From Desulfuromonadales bacterium (lineage in GTDB: Bacteria; Desulfobacterota; Desulfuromonadia; Geobacterales; Pseudopelobacteraceae): a stretch of 64,000 nt of DNA. Location: the NCBI GenBank assembly GCA_013349325.1, contig DUZX01000013.1, forward strand, positions 1 to 64,000, in the 5' to 3' direction. Positions 42,054 through 51,389 of this stretch are shown here, piece after piece; within the stretch, counting starts at the first letter, position 1, and each line of letters starts with the position of its first letter. The notes beneath the pieces were generated by a model that worked only from the letters and a program-made list of their open reading frames with translations, made no database searches and was not told the origin of the DNA. Position numbers and translations under genes: made by a program.

Positions 42054-45000
42054 ACGAAACCTTCTGGGTCGCCCTGCTGGGAATAGCCTACCTGCTGCTT
42101 CTGTTTGCAATCGCCTATGTGACGGACAAGGTCCGTGAGAGCGGTCGCAGCCTGGTTGACAACCCGTGGGTCTATACCGTATCTCTGGCGGTCTACTGTA
42201 CCTCCTGGACGTTTTACGGCAGCGTGGGACAGGCCGCTTCCACCGGACTCGGATTTTTGCCGATCTATCTGGGACCGACACTGATTTTCCTGCTGGGGCC
42301 ATCCCTGTTGCAGCGACTGGTATCGTTCTGCAGGACCGAGGGGGTCACCAGTCTGCCGGATCTGCTTGAGGTCCTCTACGGCAAGGGCTGGGCTCTGGGC
42401 GCACTGGCCACCACGATCATGGTGATCGGAATCACTCCGTATATCGGGCTGCAGCTGAAAGCGGTCGGCTACACTTTTGATCTGCTTACCGGAAGAAACG
42501 CAGCACCCGGCATACTGGTTGATGCTTCCTTCTGGGCGACTTTGGCCCTGGCAACCTTTGCCGGGTTGTTTGGCGCGCGCAGCCTGGTCGCCTCGGAACG
42601 GCATGAAGGTATGGTCGCGGCGATTGTCTTTGAAGGGGCGGTCAAGCTGGGTGTCTTTCTGGTCCTCGGCCTGTATATTACCTACGGCATCGGTGGGGGA
42701 TTCGGTGCCGTTTTTGAAAAGGCGCTTGCTGATCCGAGCCTGTCACAACTGTTCCTTTTGGGGGAAGGCTCGGGATTGGCCATGCCGACCTGGGTCTCTC
42801 TGAGTATCCTCTCTGCTTCAGCCGTCATTCTGCTGCCGCGCCAGTTTCATATGCTGGTTGTCGAAAACGTTCAACTGCGTCACCTGCATAACGCCTCCTG
42901 GGCTTTCCCGGCCTATCTGCTGCTGATCAATATTCTGGTGCTTCCGGTTGCTCTGGTCGGACGCCTCTACGGTGGCGATCTGATCCCGGATTTCTACATG
43001 ATCTCCCTGCCGCTAACGCGCGGGCATACCGGCCTGGCGTTTCTGGCTTTTCTGGGTGGTTTTTCCGCAGCGACCAGCATGGTGATTGTTGAAGCCGTGG
43101 CGCTGTCAACGATGATTCTGCATCATCCCGGACTGGCACTGTTGGGTGGACTCTTCCCCGGCTTCCGCGATGCGGAGCACCGCGACGTCTCGGTTGAGCT
43201 GCTCTACACCAAGCGGGCCGTACTTTTCGGCGTCGTCCTCTTGGGGTACGCTTTCAAGCGTACAATCGGCGATTCGCATACCCTGGTTGCAACAGGACTG
43301 CTCTCCTTTTCCGCAATGATACAGTTTGTTCCGGCGGTACTTTTCGGTCTCTGCTGGCAGGGGAGAACCAGAACAGGCGCGCTGGCCGGGCTGGCGGCCG
43401 GGTTCGGTATCTGGATTTACACCCTGTTACTGCCAAGTTTCGTCGATTCCGGCTGGATGAACGAATCGTTCCTGTCGCAGGGGCCCTGGGGTATCGAGCT
43501 ACTGCGACCGCGGGCCCTTTTCGGCCTGCAGGGGTATGACACCTGGACACATGCCGTGATCTGGAGCCTGGTGTTTAACGTAGGCGTCTATTTCACCTTC
43601 AGTCTGCTGACGACACAGCATGCAGAAGGGGGTCAGCGTTCCGACCTGCCGGCCGCCTGGGCGACCAGAACCGAGCTGGAAGGATTGCTGACCCGCTTTG
43701 TGGGGGCCCGTCTGGCCCAGGACGTCCTGGGAGCGCTGCCGGAACGCGCCTCGCCCCAGCTGCTGCTGGAGGCGACGGAACGCTGTCTGGCCAGCGCCTT
43801 GGGAACGCCATCGGCCAACATGATTATCAATAGCGCGCTGGCCTGGCCTCGTGAGCATGCCGTCGAAATTCTGGATGTTTTTGGCGGTGTTTCTCAAACA
43901 CTTGTGGATAGCCGCAATGCGCTGGAACGGCGGTTGCGGGAGTTGATGGTTCTGCACGAGGCTTCCCATGCCCTCTCCCGGAGCCTCGATATCGAGACGC
44001 TCCTGCAGGAGGTGCTACAGCTGATTCGCCGTGAGTTCGGCTTCGAGCATCTTGGAGTTCGTTTGATGGACGAGGATGGCATCCTACGGATACACAGCCA
44101 CGTCGGGCTCAGCGGCGAATACGTGGCAACATCTGCCATGCCGCCGTCACGGGAGACCTATTTCGGCAGCTGTTTTCTGGATGCCAGGCCGGTCGTCGTC
44201 GGGGATACCCGTGAGATAGATAAGCCGCTGCTGGTTTCCAAGCTTGTATTGGCGGTGCCGGTCAGCGCCTTTATTCATGCGCCGATGATTTATGAGGGGC
44301 GCGTGATCGGTGTTCTGACCGCCTATACGACACGTGGCCCCATGCATTTTACCGACGAATTTGTCGAGCTGTTCGCGGCCCTGGCCAATCAACTTGCCAT
44401 GGCAGCCGTCAACGCCCAGCTCTACGCGGAGGTTCAGGCCTACAGCCACGCCATGGAGGAGAAGGTAGCCCGGCGCACGGCCGAACTGGAAAAGGCCAAT
44501 GTCCGTCTGCTGGAGCTGGATCGTCTCAAAAGTGACTTTCTTTCCACCGTGAGTCATGAACTGCGCACCCCGCTGACTTCGATCCGTTCTTTTTCCGAAA
44601 TCCTGCTGCGCTACGATGTTGATGACTCTGAAAAGCGCAAGAAATTTCTCGGCATCATCCACAATGAGGCTGAGCGTCTGACCCGCATGATCAACGACCT
44701 GCTGGATCTCTCAAAGATCGAAGCCGGACGGCTGGAACTGTTTCCGGTTACGTTGGAGCTGGAAGATGTCTTTTCACGAGCGATCGGCACTGCTCAGCCG
44801 CTCTGCGCCGAAAAATCAATCCAGGTTACCAGTGAAGTCGAAGCCGGTCTCTCGCCGGTGTTTGCCGATGCCGACCGGTTGCATCAGGTGTTGACCAACC
44901 TGATTGCCAACTCGGTCAAGTTTTCTCCGCCGGGGGGGGCGATCCATCTGTGCGGATGCGAGAAAGATGGCTGCGCGCTGATCAGTGTTGCAGACCAGGG

Positions 45001-45214
45001 CCCCGGGATTCCTCCCGACCGTCTGGAGAAGATCTTCGAACGTTTTCAACAGCTGCGTGTTCCTCAGAAGGCTCAACCGCTCGGTACCGGACTGGGGCTG
45101 ACTATCTCCCGCGAAATCGTGGAGAGCATGGGGGGGCGCATCTGGGTCGAGAGTGAATTGGGAGTAGGAGCAGTGTTCTACTTCACGGTACCTTTTTTCA
45201 CGGAACCGCACTGA
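42050..45214 (+). CDS. SLC5-type transporter-histidine kinase with GAF domain (CbrA/CrbS-like)
   Basis: This 1054-residue protein begins with a sodium:solute symporter-like domain of about 13 helices (residues 1-495; 'VYTVSLAVYCTSWTFYGSVGQAA' is typical of CbrA-like proteins). A linker and GAF domain follow (about 630-785), then a dimerisation domain with H836 ('STVSHELRTPLTSI') and an intact ATPase domain: 'LTNLIANSVKFSPPGG', 'VADQGPGIPP', 'GTGLGLTIS'. It should sense or transport a solute and phosphorylate a receiver, most simply the one at 39243. CbrA senses histidine and CrbS responds to acetate; the solute here is unknown. Confidence 0.92.
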   Translation: MNETFWVALLGIAYLLLLFAIAYVTDKVRESGRSLVDNPWVYTVSLAVYCTSWTFYGSVGQAASTGLGFLPIYLGPTLIFLLGPSLLQRLVSFCRTEGVTSLPDLLEVLYGKGWALGALATTIMVIGITPYIGLQLKAVGYTFDLLTGRNAAPGILVDASFWATLALATFAGLFGARSLVASERHEGMVAAIVFEGAVKLGVFLVLGLYITYGIGGGFGAVFEKALADPSLSQLFLLGEGSGLAMPTWVSLSILSASAVILLPRQFHMLVVENVQLRHLHNASWAFPAYLLLINILVLPVALVGRLYGGDLIPDFYMISLPLTRGHTGLAFLAFLGGFSAATSMVIVEAVALSTMILHHPGLALLGGLFPGFRDAEHRDVSVELLYTKRAVLFGVVLLGYAFKRTIGDSHTLVATGLLSFSAMIQFVPAVLFGLCWQGRTRTGALAGLAAGFGIWIYTLLLPSFVDSGWMNESFLSQGPWGIELLRPRALFGLQGYDTWTHAVIWSLVFNVGVYFTFSLLTTQHAEGGQRSDLPAAWATRTELEGLLTRFVGARLAQDVLGALPERASPQLLLEATERCLASALGTPSANMIINSALAWPREHAVEILDVFGGVSQTLVDSRNALERRLRELMVLHEASHALSRSLDIETLLQEVLQLIRREFGFEHLGVRLMDEDGILRIHSHVGLSGEYVATSAMPPSRETYFGSCFLDARPVVVGDTREIDKPLLVSKLVLAVPVSAFIHAPMIYEGRVIGVLTAYTTRGPMHFTDEFVELFAALANQLAMAAVNAQLYAEVQAYSHAMEEKVARRTAELEKANVRLLELDRLKSDFLSTVSHELRTPLTSIRSFSEILLRYDVDDSEKRKKFLGIIHNEAERLTRMINDLLDLSKIEAGRLELFPVTLELEDVFSRAIGTAQPLCAEKSIQVTSEVEAGLSPVFADADRLHQVLTNLIANSVKFSPPGGAIHLCGCEKDGCALISVADQGPGIPPDRLEKIFERFQQLRVPQKAQPLGTGLGLTISREIVESMGGRIWVESELGVGAVFYFTVPFFTEPH

Positions 45215-45233
45215 GTTACAGACAGGACTTGCC

Positions 45234-46307
45234 ATGTCGAGCTTGAAAAGCAGCAACGAAAAAGCTCTCACGCTCTATCAGGATATTGGTGCCGCCCGGA
45301 GTATCGACGATCTCAAGGTCATCAGCCGGGGAGTACTCGATGCTGCTGCTGATGCCATCCGTTCTGATACCACCACGCAGGGTGTTGTGCAGCTTATATC
45401 CCGGCTTAACAACGCAATTACCATGCAGCTGATTTTGATTCTGGAGAACAGAGAGGGAGTTCGACTTCCTGACGGGGCCACGCTGCTGGCGCTCGGCAGC
45501 GAGGGGCGCGGCGAGCAGACCCTGCGAACCGATCAGGACAGCGCCATTGTGTACAGCGACGACTTTCCAACGGAAAATCTCAGTTATATTGAAGGTTTTG
45601 CAATTCGGCTTGTTGAAGCTCTTGAGGAGATCGGTGTGCCACGCTGCCCGGGCAATATCATGGTCAGCAATCCTGTATGGCGTCACAGTCTGACGGAGTG
45701 GAAGCGGCTTGTGAACCGCTGGATCAGTACTCCCACCCCTGAAAACATGCTGAATTTCGGTATATTTCAGGATCTGCTCCCCCTGCATGGCTCACGTTCT
45801 CTGGGAGTTGAACTGCGGGAATACATCAGAGTTACGGTACATAATTCATCGCATTTTTTTCCTAACATGGCCTGCCATGCGGTGCGTTTTCCGACCGGCC
45901 TCGGCATGTTCGGACGTATTCGCGTCGAACGTCGCGGCGAGAACAGAGGGAAGATAGACATAAAAAAAGCCGGTATCTTTGCCATTACGGTTGGTGTGAG
46001 TCTTCTGGCGCTTGAAATCGGCTGTAACAGTGGAACCACTTGGGATAAGCTGGCATTCCTCGAAAAACGGAAAATACTGATGCCGGGCGACCTGGCTATC
46101 ATCGAAGCAGCGTTCGACTGTCTGGTGCATCTGCGGTTACAGCTGCAGCTCCAGGAACTGCTGGCGGGCGGCACACCGACAAACCATCTTGACCCGCTCG
46201 ATATGAGCAACAGCGATCGCAAGAAATTCCGGCAGGCTCTCAAGGGGGTCAATACGTTTCTGCACATCTTCAATAACCACTATAAACTGCATGCTATTTC
46301 GATGTAG
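45234..46307 (+). CDS. DUF294 GlnD-like nucleotidyltransferase
   Basis: This 357-residue protein has the DUF294 nucleotidyltransferase motif 'LALGSEGRGEQTLRTDQDSAIVY' split as G88-S89 and D100-x-D102, followed by the DUF294 C-terminal domain ('ALKGVNTFLHIFNNHYKLHAI' end). Most family members carry N-terminal cyclic-nucleotide and CBS domains; this one has only a short helical start, so it is a reduced form. It follows the transporter-kinase after 19 bp. Association with SLC5 transporters, DnaQ exonucleases and this protein type recurs in acetate-use loci, which supports a shared system. The target is unknown. Confidence 0.85.
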   Translation: MSSLKSSNEKALTLYQDIGAARSIDDLKVISRGVLDAAADAIRSDTTTQGVVQLISRLNNAITMQLILILENREGVRLPDGATLLALGSEGRGEQTLRTDQDSAIVYSDDFPTENLSYIEGFAIRLVEALEEIGVPRCPGNIMVSNPVWRHSLTEWKRLVNRWISTPTPENMLNFGIFQDLLPLHGSRSLGVELREYIRVTVHNSSHFFPNMACHAVRFPTGLGMFGRIRVERRGENRGKIDIKKAGIFAITVGVSLLALEIGCNSGTTWDKLAFLEKRKILMPGDLAIIEAAFDCLVHLRLQLQLQELLAGGTPTNHLDPLDMSNSDRKKFRQALKGVNTFLHIFNNHYKLHAISM

Positions 46308-46316
46308 CGGAATGTT

Positions 46317-46532
46317 TTATTCAGGTATCCATGCAAAACGCTGCACTTCCACTCCATGTACGGTGACAGTCTCCAGAAACATGCCGAGCGGTCTGATCCA
46401 GAGCGAACAATCACCGTACAACTTCCTATAGACTACCAGCTCTTCCTCCGTCTCGCTGTGGCGAGCGATGCCGATAACTTCGTACTCATTTCCCTTATAG
46501 TGCCGGTAGCGACCGGATTGAACAGCTGACAT
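46317..46532 (-). CDS. DUF1653 protein
   Basis: This 71-residue protein matches DUF1653: 'GRYRHYKGNEYEVIGIARHSETEEELVVYRKLYGDCSLWIRPLGMFLETV' is the family's characteristic sequence. Function is unknown. It stands alone on the minus strand between the DUF294 gene and the NFU gene. GGAGC lies upstream of its ATG at 46532. Confidence 0.9.
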   Translation of the reverse strand: MSAVQSGRYRHYKGNEYEVIGIARHSETEEELVVYRKLYGDCSLWIRPLGMFLETVTVHGVEVQRFAWIPE

Positions 46533-46548
46533 GGTACTGCTCCTTACG

Positions 46549-46587
46549 AAAAAACGCTCCGCTCAGCACGAGCCGAGGGAGCGTTTT
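46549..46587 (-). terminator. Terminator after NFU gene
   Basis: On the minus strand AAAACGCTCC and GGAGCGTTTTTT form a 10-bp stem with a GC-rich loop and a T tract, about 25 bp after the NFU stop. Confidence 0.85.
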
Positions 46588-46611
46588 ACCGTGTGATTTT
46601 TGAGAGATGAA

Positions 46612-46833
46612 TCAGACCCCGATAACTTCCTTGACGCCCGGAATCTGGGCCTTTATGGCTTTTTCAATCCCCATTTTAAGAGTCATGGTGGACATCGGAC
46701 AGCTGCCGCAGGCGCCCTTCAGGCGTACCTTGACAATACCGTCTTCGGTTACTTCAACCAATTCAACATCACCGCCATCAGCCTTCAGGCCGGGACGGAC
46801 CTGCTCAAGAACCCTCAGTACTTCTTCTTTCAT
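46612..46833 (-). CDS. NFU-type iron-sulfur scaffold protein
   Basis: This 73-residue protein is a minimal NifU C-terminal domain: '[57 protein letters not shown]', with the CxxC (C42, C45) that holds a [4Fe-4S] cluster for transfer to target proteins. Such short forms act as carriers. It follows the aspartase gene by 37 bp on the same strand and ends at a terminator. Confidence 0.93.
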   Translation of the reverse strand: MKEEVLRVLEQVRPGLKADGGDVELVEVTEDGIVKVRLKGACGSCPMSTMTLKMGIEKAIKAQIPGVKEVIGV

Positions 46834-46870
46834 CTTTTACTCTCCTTTGTATGTAGTGATGCTCACGTTC

Positions 46871-48265
46871 TTACTTTGGTAAGCCCGGTTTTGTCAAATG
46901 TTCCGGCTGCATGATGGTATCCAGCTCTTCTGCCGACATCAGCTTTTGCTCCAGCACGATCTCACGGATACTTTTTCCGCTGGCTACAGATTCTTTGGCG
47001 ATGGCGGCCGAGGCGTTGTAGCCGATGTAGGGGGCCAGTACCGTCACCAGACCGAGTGATTCTTCAAGATAGCGGCGGCAACGTGTTTCGTTTGCCGTAA
47101 TCCCGCTTATACAGGAATCGGTGAATTTCTGCACGCAATTCCTGAGTAATCCCAGTGAAAAGGTCAGGTTCCAGGAAATCAGCGGCATCATGACATTCAA
47201 CTCCAGCTGCCCGGCCTGGGCAGCCTGCATTATGGCCTGATCGCAGCCGATGATCTGAAAACAGACCATGTTGGTCATCTCGGCCATAGAGGGGTTGATC
47301 TTGCCCGGCATGATCGATGAGCCGGGTTGAATGGCCGGCAGACGGATTTCATCCAGACCGGTGCGCGGACCGGAAGCCAAGAGGCGCAGGTCATTGGCGA
47401 TACGCCCCAGATTGACCGCTGTGCGTCGCAGTGCTGATGAAAGCGCCAGGAAAGGATCCATATTCTGCATCGCCTCGAACAGATCTGTACTGGCGGTCAG
47501 CGGGAAACCGGTAGCTTGTGTCAGCTCTTCAATCATGGCAGAAATATAGGCCGGTTCAGCGTTCAGGCCGGTTCCGACGGCGGTGCCGCCAATGCCCAGT
47601 TCCAGAAGCGCCGGAATGCACCCCTCAAGTCCTTCGCGATTGATGCGGATGGCGGCTGCGTAGGCGCCGAACTCCTGCCCCAGCCGGATCGGAACGGCAT
47701 CCTGCAGGTGGGTGCGCCCTGACTTGAGGATATGGTCGAACTCGTGTGCCTTGGCAGTCAGTGCCAGCTCCAGCTCTTGCAGAGCTTCCAGCAGTGGATC
47801 GAGCATCTCCAGCGCAGCCAGACGGATGGCGGTCGGGATAACATCGTTGGTCGATTGGGCCATGTTGACATGATCGTTGGGGTGCAGCGTTGAAAAGTCG
47901 CCCCGCTCCCGCCCCAAAAGTTCCAGAGCGCGGTTGGCCAGCACCTCGTTGACGTTCATGTTGTGCGACGTTCCGGCTCCTGCCTGAAAGGGGTCAACCA
48001 CGAACTGGTCGGCCAGTGCTCCGGCCAGCACCTCATCGGCCGCCGCAATGATGGCGTTTCCGGTCTCGGCGGATAATCTGCCGGTGGAGCAGTTGGCAGT
48101 GGCGGCAGCCTTTTTGATGATTACCGTAGCCCAGACAAAACCTGGATGCGGTTTCAGACCGGAAATCGGAAAATTCTGCAATGCCCGCGCAGTCTGGGCT
48201 CCGTAGTAAGCCCCGGCCGGCACGGTCATTTCTCCCATGGAATCTTTTTCAATGCGTGTGGTCAT
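46871..48265 (-). CDS. aspA: Aspartate ammonia-lyase (fumarase/aspartase superfamily)
   Basis: This 464-residue protein is a fumarase/aspartase superfamily lyase. The signature loop 'GSSIMPGKINPSMAEMTNMVCFQIIGCD' and 'SGRTHLQDAVPIRLGQEF' favour aspartase (MPGKVNPVxPEVxNQVxFxVIGND) over fumarase C, but some positions are intermediate. Aspartase deaminates aspartate to fumarate and feeds the TCA cycle. ATG 48265 fits the family start 'RIEKDSMGEM'. A class II fumarase remains the main alternative. Confidence 0.8.
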   Translation of the reverse strand: MTTRIEKDSMGEMTVPAGAYYGAQTARALQNFPISGLKPHPGFVWATVIIKKAAATANCSTGRLSAETGNAIIAAADEVLAGALADQFVVDPFQAGAGTSHNMNVNEVLANRALELLGRERGDFSTLHPNDHVNMAQSTNDVIPTAIRLAALEMLDPLLEALQELELALTAKAHEFDHILKSGRTHLQDAVPIRLGQEFGAYAAAIRINREGLEGCIPALLELGIGGTAVGTGLNAEPAYISAMIEELTQATGFPLTASTDLFEAMQNMDPFLALSSALRRTAVNLGRIANDLRLLASGPRTGLDEIRLPAIQPGSSIMPGKINPSMAEMTNMVCFQIIGCDQAIMQAAQAGQLELNVMMPLISWNLTFSLGLLRNCVQKFTDSCISGITANETRCRRYLEESLGLVTVLAPYIGYNASAAIAKESVASGKSIREIVLEQKLMSAEELDTIMQPEHLTKPGLPK

Positions 48266-48368
48266 ATCACATCTCTTCTCTGAAAATACGGATTTGTCAA
48301 GCACGCTACTATATATGGACAGAAGCACACTTGTAAAGTTTGAATAACGAAGAATTGAAACGAGAAAC

Positions 48369-48434
48369 TTGACAAACGCTTTCCACTCGTTAATCCTGCC
48401 GGGAACTGTACGTATGAAGGAGGAAAATCCTCCT
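48369..48434 (+). promoter_or_regulatory. Leader region of the molybdenum-cofactor operon
   Basis: TTGACA at 48369-48374 may be a -35; no good -10 follows at 17 bp (nearest TTAATC at 48390, 15 bp away). A 7-bp hairpin AGGAGGA-AAA-TCCTCCT at 48418-48434 buries a Shine-Dalgarno-like sequence 35 bp before the start codon. It does not match a Moco riboswitch by eye. Confidence 0.3.
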
Positions 48435-48468
48435 GCGACAGTAACGCTCTCACAGTCAGGACACGTGT

Positions 48469-49824
48469 ATGCTTCGCTATGATAAAGGCGTAACTACGGA
48501 AATCCCGGATGAGTTTCCGGCCGAGTTTCCGATCAAATTGTCGGTTAACGGTCGCGAAATAGCTACTCTGGTGGCTTCACCGCATGAACTGCGCTTTCTG
48601 GTGGCCGGTTTTCTTCGTACTCAGGGTTTTGTGCGGGAAATCGGCGATTTTCTGGTTATGGGGGTCTGTGATGAATCCGGCGAGGCCAATGTCCGCATCC
48701 GGGGAGAACTTCCGGAACGCTTGACTCCGGTTTTGACCTCCGGCTGCGGCACCGGAATCACGTTTACCTTCAATGCGGGGCCGCCAAAACCCGCGTCGCC
48801 AGAGGTCACGTTTTCGGCGGAGTCTATTTTTGCCGGCATGCGCGAAATGTCGAAACTTTCGGAACGGTATGGCCGGCATGGCGGTATCCATTCTGCCGCG
48901 ATCAGTGACGGCTCGCGCATTCTGCTGCACGCCGAAGATCTGGGGCGTCATAACACCATCGACCGCTTGGCGGGACAGGCACTTTTCTCCGGCGTAGATC
49001 CGGCCGGATCTCTCATGCTGACTTCCGGTCGCGTATCTTCCGAAATGGCGGCCAAGGCCGCTTCGCTTGGCGTGGCGCTGATCGCCTCGCGCACCTCTCC
49101 TACCGACATGGCGGTGCGAATCTGTCGTGAAGCGGGTATCGGGCTGGTCGGGTATGTACGTGGTGATAGTTTCCGGCTGGCGGCCTGTCCGGAGCGGGTA
49201 CGAATCAGTCTGCAACCCCGGATTACCGGCGTCATTCTGGCCGGTGGTGAGTCTCGTCGCATGGGGAGCAACAAGGCACTGCTGACGATTAACGGTGAAC
49301 GGATGGTGGAGAGCGCTTACCGGCGCATGGCTGGGCTGTTTGACGAAATTCTGCTGATTACCAACACACCCGAGCGCTACGATTTCATCCCCTGTCGCAA
49401 GGTTGGTGACCTGTACCCCGGCATGGGGCCGTTGGCAGGAATCCATGCCGCACTCACCAGTTGTGCCACCGAACGAGTCTTTGTAATCGCCTGTGACATG
49501 CCGAACCTCAAGCCGCAGGTTGTCCGCATGTTGTGCTCACTGCCGGGTGACGTAGTCGTGGCCGGGACGCCAGGTGGATTGGAACCGCTGCACGCCGTAT
49601 ATTCCAAAAGCTGTCTGCCGTTAATGGAAGTGATGCTGAAAGCCGGTGAGCGCAGCATACTCACGCTCCTCGACCGCGCCGACATCAATCTGATACCGCA
49701 GGCACGGATCGCAGAGCTTGACCCCGATTTTTCATCATTCCGCAATATCAATACTCCTGAAGAGTACCGTCAGCTGATACTGAGCGGTACACACACGTAT
49801 GAACAAGCCGATGCAGCTGACTGA
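48469..49824 (+). CDS. FdhD-MobA fusion: formate dehydrogenase sulfurtransferase plus molybdenum cofactor guanylyltransferase
   Basis: This 451-residue protein joins two cofactor enzymes. Residues 1-245 are FdhD, which passes sulfur to the molybdenum cofactor of formate dehydrogenases ('ATLVASPHELRFLVAGFLRTQGF', 'GGIHSAAISDGSRILLHAEDLGRHNTIDRLAG', 'LMLTSGRVSSEMAAKAA'). Its conserved cysteine is C93 in 'TSGCGTG'; the second Cys of the E. coli CxxC motif is absent. Residues 253-451 are MobA, which attaches GMP to molybdopterin ('GVILAGGESRRMGSNKALL', 'FVIACDMPNL', 'EPLHAVYSK'). moaA overlaps its 3' end by 26 bp and a MOSC gene follows. Confidence 0.92.
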   Translation: MLRYDKGVTTEIPDEFPAEFPIKLSVNGREIATLVASPHELRFLVAGFLRTQGFVREIGDFLVMGVCDESGEANVRIRGELPERLTPVLTSGCGTGITFTFNAGPPKPASPEVTFSAESIFAGMREMSKLSERYGRHGGIHSAAISDGSRILLHAEDLGRHNTIDRLAGQALFSGVDPAGSLMLTSGRVSSEMAAKAASLGVALIASRTSPTDMAVRICREAGIGLVGYVRGDSFRLAACPERVRISLQPRITGVILAGGESRRMGSNKALLTINGERMVESAYRRMAGLFDEILLITNTPERYDFIPCRKVGDLYPGMGPLAGIHAALTSCATERVFVIACDMPNLKPQVVRMLCSLPGDVVVAGTPGGLEPLHAVYSKSCLPLMEVMLKAGERSILTLLDRADINLIPQARIAELDPDFSSFRNINTPEEYRQLILSGTHTYEQADAAD

Positions 49825-50791
49825 TTCCCATGGAAGAAAAATAAATTATCTGCGCCTGTCGGTGACTGATCGCTGTAACATGCGTTGTGTCTACTGCATG
49901 CCGCCTGAGGGTATTGCCAAAATCCGGCATGACGCGGTGCTTTCCTACGAAGAGCTGCTGTTGATTGCCGAGGCCTCGGTCTCGTTGGGTATCGAAAAAA
50001 TCAGAATCACCGGCGGGGAACCGCTGGTGCGCGTCGGGATTGTCGGTTTTCTGGAAAAATTGAGTCGGATTTCCGGCTTGCGTCACCTGGCATTGACCAC
50101 CAACGGATTGTTGCTGGACCACCTGGCCGATGATCTGCATCAGGCCGGAGTCCAGCGTTTGAATGTCAGTCTTGATTCACTCAAGCCGGATACCTTTCGG
50201 GAGATTACCCGGGGCGGTGATCTTGCCAGAGTACTGGCCGGTCTGGATGCCGCCGAACGGGCCGGGTTTCCGCCCCCCAAGATTAACTGCGTCATCATGC
50301 GCGGTATCAACGATGACGAAATTCTTGATTTCGCCGAACTGACCCGCCGACGTGGTAGTGCAGTGCGTTTTATTGAATATATGCCGACATTGAAAGTGGA
50401 TGGGTGGCAGCGCTACTGTATCAGCGGTGACGAAATCCTGGAGCGTATCGCTGCGAGATATGCACTTGAGCCACTCGATAAAGGGCGTTACGCCGGACCG
50501 TCATGCGATTTCCGCATCACGGGATCTTCCGGCAGCATCGGCATCATTACCGCCGTCTCGGGGCACTTCTGCAATCAGTGCAACCGCATTCGGGTGACGT
50601 CTACCGGTCAGGCCAAGGGGTGTCTCTTTTCGGATCAGAAGACGGATCTGCTGCCATATTTACGACCACCGGACCGGGAGCGTCTGGCCGAAGTTCTACG
50701 GGATATTGTTTCCGGCAAGCCGGAGCGCCACGATATCTCCAGCCAGGGGTATAAACACAATAATTTTACGATGTCGCAGGTGGGAGGATAA
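49799..50791 (+). CDS. moaA: GTP 3',8-cyclase MoaA
   Basis: This 330-residue radical SAM enzyme makes the first intermediate of molybdopterin from GTP. The N-terminal cluster is C26-x3-C30-x2-C33 ('DRCNMRCVYCMPP') and the C-terminal one is C258, C261, C275 ('GHFCNQCNRIRVTSTGQAKGC'). The protein ends in Gly-Gly ('MSQVGG'), the tail conserved in MoaA and needed for GTP turnover. It overlaps the FdhD-MobA gene by 26 bp and precedes a MOSC gene by 4 bp. Confidence 0.97.
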   Translation: MNKPMQLTDSHGRKINYLRLSVTDRCNMRCVYCMPPEGIAKIRHDAVLSYEELLLIAEASVSLGIEKIRITGGEPLVRVGIVGFLEKLSRISGLRHLALTTNGLLLDHLADDLHQAGVQRLNVSLDSLKPDTFREITRGGDLARVLAGLDAAERAGFPPPKINCVIMRGINDDEILDFAELTRRRGSAVRFIEYMPTLKVDGWQRYCISGDEILERIAARYALEPLDKGRYAGPSCDFRITGSSGSIGIITAVSGHFCNQCNRIRVTSTGQAKGCLFSDQKTDLLPYLRPPDRERLAEVLRDIVSGKPERHDISSQGYKHNNFTMSQVGG

Positions 50792-50795
50792 CCAT

Positions 50796-51236
50796 ATGGC
50801 TCAGGTCGAGGCGGTCTGTATCAGTGAAAAAAAAGGTGAGCGCAAAACGCCGGTCGCATCGGTACTGCTGCGCGAACAGCATGGAATTGTCGGCGACGCC
50901 CACGCCGGTGACTGGCACCGACAGGTGAGCCTGCTGGCACAGGAGAGCATTGACAAGATGGTCGCGATGGGACTGGATGTGAGCGCCGGTGACTTTGCCG
51001 AAAACATAACAACCAGCGGTATTGATCTGGTCTCACTGCCGATCGGCAGCCGGTTGCAGATCGGAAAAGCTTTACTGGAAGTAACCCAGATCGGTAAAGA
51101 GTGCCACACCCGCTGCGCCATTTTTTACCAGGCTGGCGACTGCGTCATGCCCAAAGAGGGCATCTTTGTCAAGGTTCTGAGTGGCGGTGAGATCAGGCCG
51201 GGAGATGAGATACGGACGGTTAAAGTAATGCCTTAA
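50796..51236 (+). CDS. MOSC domain protein
   Basis: This 146-residue protein is a single MOSC domain, found in molybdenum cofactor sulfurases and often beside moa genes. Visible motifs are 'HGIVGDAHAGDWHRQVSLLAQESI', 'GDFAENITTSGIDL', 'GSRLQIGKALLEVTQIGKECHTRCAIF' with the conserved cysteine, and 'GIFVKVLSGGEIRPGDEI'. GGGAGGA lies upstream of ATG 50796. It is the last gene of the cofactor operon. Confidence 0.93.
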   Translation: MAQVEAVCISEKKGERKTPVASVLLREQHGIVGDAHAGDWHRQVSLLAQESIDKMVAMGLDVSAGDFAENITTSGIDLVSLPIGSRLQIGKALLEVTQIGKECHTRCAIFYQAGDCVMPKEGIFVKVLSGGEIRPGDEIRTVKVMP

Positions 51237-51312
51237 ATTCTTTACATTTACGGAATCGAAGCTGCAACATTCTTTGTGTACCCGTTCTATTGGGATTTTA
51301 TTCTGTAACTTG

Positions 51313-51341
51313 TTGACGGTTCGCACGTCCATCAGTATGAT
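51313..51341 (+). promoter_or_regulatory. Sigma-70 promoter of the polysaccharide export operon
   Basis: TTGACG (51313-51318), 17-bp spacer, TATGAT (51336-51341), about 50 bp upstream of the SLBB-protein start. Confidence 0.65.
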
Positions 51342-51389
51342 GACTCCCTTTTATCAGTATAAGCAACGTTCAGAATGTGAAGGGGTTTT

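Noticed and set aside
48400-48468. Moco riboswitch upstream of the FdhD-MobA gene.
   Set aside because: Only a simple 7-bp hairpin is visible and the interval is too short for the known Moco motif.
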